From JAQBGV01 sp032128395 (lineage in GTDB: Bacteria; Planctomycetota; UBA8108; UBA1146), in contig JAQBGV010000249.1 of assembly GCA_032128395.1 (NCBI GenBank), positions 1-6,450 of the forward strand: a stretch of DNA of 6,450 bases. Direction: 5' to 3'. The translations under genes and the position numbers were made by a program. The notes under the pieces are model-generated. The model made no database searches. It saw only the letters and a list, made by a program, of their open reading frames with translations, and was not told the DNA's origin. The first letter of the stretch is position 1. Every line of letters begins with the position of its first letter. Positions 5,063 through 6,450 of the stretch are shown here, piece by piece.

Positions 5063-6450
5063 ATGCCACGATCTCTTGCAGCGGCCGGGCGAAGATCGCC
5101 GTCTTCGGCAGCGGACCCGGTTGCTCGTACGCACTCATCTCCTCGAACTCCAGGTCGAGACCCTTCTCGAGGATCCCCTTTACGGTGTGGAACCGGATCT
5201 CATCGAAGGCGAGCGCCCGCGCGCACGCCCGCTCGATCCGCTCGGCCGGGTAGCGCTTCTTGAACTGGACGATCGCTCGCGCCCCCCGTAGACGATCCAT
5301 CGGCCGTTGCCCCAGCAGTCGCTCGATGAACTCCACCGTCTGAGGCCCGATCTCTTTCGCTTCCGTCCGCACCACCTCGACCGGGGGGAGCAGCCCCTCG
5401 AGTTTCTCCGGCGGGTAGTGGTCGCGCTTCGTCCGCCACTCCCCTCGACCTCGCGCCCGCTCGTGCGAGGCGATCCGCTCGTACTCGAAGTAGAGCTCGA
5501 GCCGGTCTCGTCCGCCGCGGACCCATAGATCCTTCCCGACGAACCGATGCGGGAAGCTGTAGTAGGACGCCTCGAACACGACATGGCAGTCGGAGTGCGC
5601 CCTCGCCTTCTTCCAGATCACCACCTCGTAGCGCGTCGCCGCCAGCGGCAGCAACGCCTCCTTCTCCCCCTCGAAGCGCACCAGCGGTTGCTCCTGCGTC
5701 GTCCCGTGGGTCCGCAATCCTGCCACCTCGAGCACCCACCGACGAAGATGCGTGTTCGCCTCGCTGCGGCTCGTGAACTCTCTCCCCGCCAGTCCATTTC
5801 GTTTCACGTACCGGACCCCTGACTCCACCTTGCCCTTGTGTCGCGGGGTGCGCGGCCGACACGGCGAGATCACGAACCCGTAGTGCTCGGCGAGATCGCG
5901 GTAGCTCCGCTGCGCCTCCGCGTCGTGGACGACCGCTCTCGAGATCCCCGAGCGAAGATTGTCGATCACGATCCGCCGTGGCACCGCACCGAACCACTCG
6001 AACGCGCGGATGTGCAGCGCCACCCACGTTTCGACCCTCTGGTCGAACACCACCTCGGCGTACTGGTGACGGCTGTATCCCAGCGTCATCACGAACACCC
6101 AGGCTCGGCGCACGCGCCCCGACTCCTCATCGAAGATCTTCCCCGCGTAGCCGAAGTCGACCTGCGCCTCTTCCCCCGGCGGCGTCTCCACCCGCACGAA
6201 CACTTCTGGCTTCGTCTGGCGCAGCCGCCCGGCGAACCGCCGCAGGGAGGAGTAGCTGCCGGTGAACTTCTTCTGCTCGACGAGCAGCCCGTGCAGCGCC
6301 TTGAGCTCCACGCCTTCCGCGAGCTTCTTCTCGATGAACTCCCGGTGCTCCGCAGCCTTTGAGGGAGGGCCGCACTGCGCCCTCTCCGGCGTCTCCTCGG
6401 CGAGCTCCTTCTCGAGTGCCGCCGCGGTCGGCAGCTGCTGCGCTCGCAGG
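5061..6450 (-). CDS. istA: IS21-family transposase IstA, N-terminus off the window
   Basis: The DDE transposase of the element. The frame stays open to the right edge (462 residues visible), and the part upstream of the GTG at 6311 is clearly coding: EFIEKKLAEGVELKALHGLL, then FTGSYSSLRRFAGRLR. The gene therefore does not start at that GTG. The catalytic triad is visible: D in EEAQVDFGYAG (codon near 6156-6158), D in RRIVIDNLRSGI (near 5961-5963) and E in HKGKVESGVRYVKRN (near 5823-5825). The spacing D-64-D-45-E is typical for the family. A beta-barrel-like C-terminal part follows (VVFEASYYSFPHRFVGKDLW). The stop is at 5061-5063. Family members are about 500 residues, so roughly 40-60 N-terminal residues with the helix-turn-helix are missing. 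No frameshift is seen. Confidence 0.96.
   Translation of the reverse strand, partial: LRAQQLPTAAALEKELAEETPERAQCGPPSKAAEHREFIEKKLAEGVELKALHGLLVEQKKFTGSYSSLRRFAGRLRQTKPEVFVRVETPPGEEAQVDFGYAGKIFDEESGRVRRAWVFVMTLGYSRHQYAEVVFDQRVETWVALHIRAFEWFGAVPRRIVIDNLRSGISRAVVHDAEAQRSYRDLAEHYGFVISPCRPRTPRHKGKVESGVRYVKRNGLAGREFTSRSEANTHLRRWVLEVAGLRTHGTTQEQPLVRFEGEKEALLPLAATRYEVVIWKKARAHSDCHVVFEASYYSFPHRFVGKDLWVRGGRDRLELYFEYERIASHERARGRGEWRTKRDHYPPEKLEGLLPPVEVVRTEAKEIGPQTVEFIERLLGQRPMDRLRGARAIVQFKKRYPAERIERACARALAFDEIRFHTVKGILEKGLDLEFEEMSAYEQPGPLPKTAIFARPLQEIVA

Larger units (their letters stand above)
3964..6450 (-). mobile_element. IS21-family insertion sequence, one end and most of the body
   Basis: The element carries istA and istB in the standard order, both on the - strand. 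Its istB-side end is placed at TGTCAATAG (3964), because IS21-family elements typically begin 5'-TGT and because the kinase coding sequence stops being kinase-like exactly there. Subterminal repeats and a palindrome follow (listed separately). At least 2487 bp are in the window; the istA 5' end and the other terminus lie beyond 6450, so total length would be roughly 2.6-2.8 kb. Both genes look intact within the window, with all catalytic motifs, so the copy may be active. The exact boundary needs the other end and its target duplication. Confidence 0.9.

Noticed and set aside
4374..5291. Long + strand open frame of about 305 codons opposite istB and istA
   Set aside because: It is antisense to two unmistakable IS21 genes, rich in Arg/Leu/Gln as expected from reading GC-rich codons backwards, and has no recognisable domain.
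1..6450. CRISPR arrays, tRNA/rRNA genes, riboswitches, retron- or defence-type systems
   Set aside because: No regularly spaced repeats, RNA gene signatures or hallmark defence proteins were seen. The STAND-like ATPase belongs to a PknK-type regulator beside a sigma factor, with no effector domain suggesting defence.

Overview
This looks like chromosomal DNA from a GC-rich bacterium. The gene content fits a Planctomycetota-like or similar lineage (Acidobacteriota or Myxococcota are also possible). The reasons are an ECF sigma factor of the 'ECF-like / X6' type whose gene overlaps a Ser/Thr kinase gene, the kinase's multidomain architecture, and an HD-GYP-type N-terminal region. The assignment rests on gene families only and is tentative.

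Layout. (1) Positions 1-354 hold the broken end of an IS66-family tnpB on the + strand, followed by sequence that no longer matches that family. (2) Positions 294-803 (- strand) encode the N-terminal part of a protein resembling HD-domain (HD-GYP-like) phosphohydrolases. It stops before the catalytic HD domain, next to the IS66 scar. (3) A 200-bp divergent intergenic region follows (804-1003). (4) Positions 1004-1507 (+) encode an ECF sigma factor. (5) Positions 1483-3972 (+), overlapping the sigma gene by 25 bp, encode a large PknK-like protein: Ser/Thr kinase domain, then a STAND-type P-loop ATPase, then a winged-helix/TPR-like helical region. This gene is cut off near its 3' end. (6) From 3964 to the window end lies an IS21-family insertion sequence on the - strand, with a subterminal repeat pair, a 24-bp perfect palindrome, istB and nearly all of istA. 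The element runs off the right edge.

How the parts relate. The sigma factor and kinase are almost certainly co-translated and probably form one signalling unit, with the kinase as a soluble sensor/NTPase regulator and the sigma factor as output. No anti-sigma factor gene is visible. The IS21 insertion supplies the kinase's stop codon, so the receptor-like C-terminal part has been severed and its remainder would lie beyond the right IS end. On the other side the HD-type gene is severed next to an IS66 fragment. The window is therefore a regulatory locus eroded from both sides by insertion sequences. I do not see evidence for a wholly new system. The most noteworthy points are the sigma/PknK-like kinase pair and its disruption.
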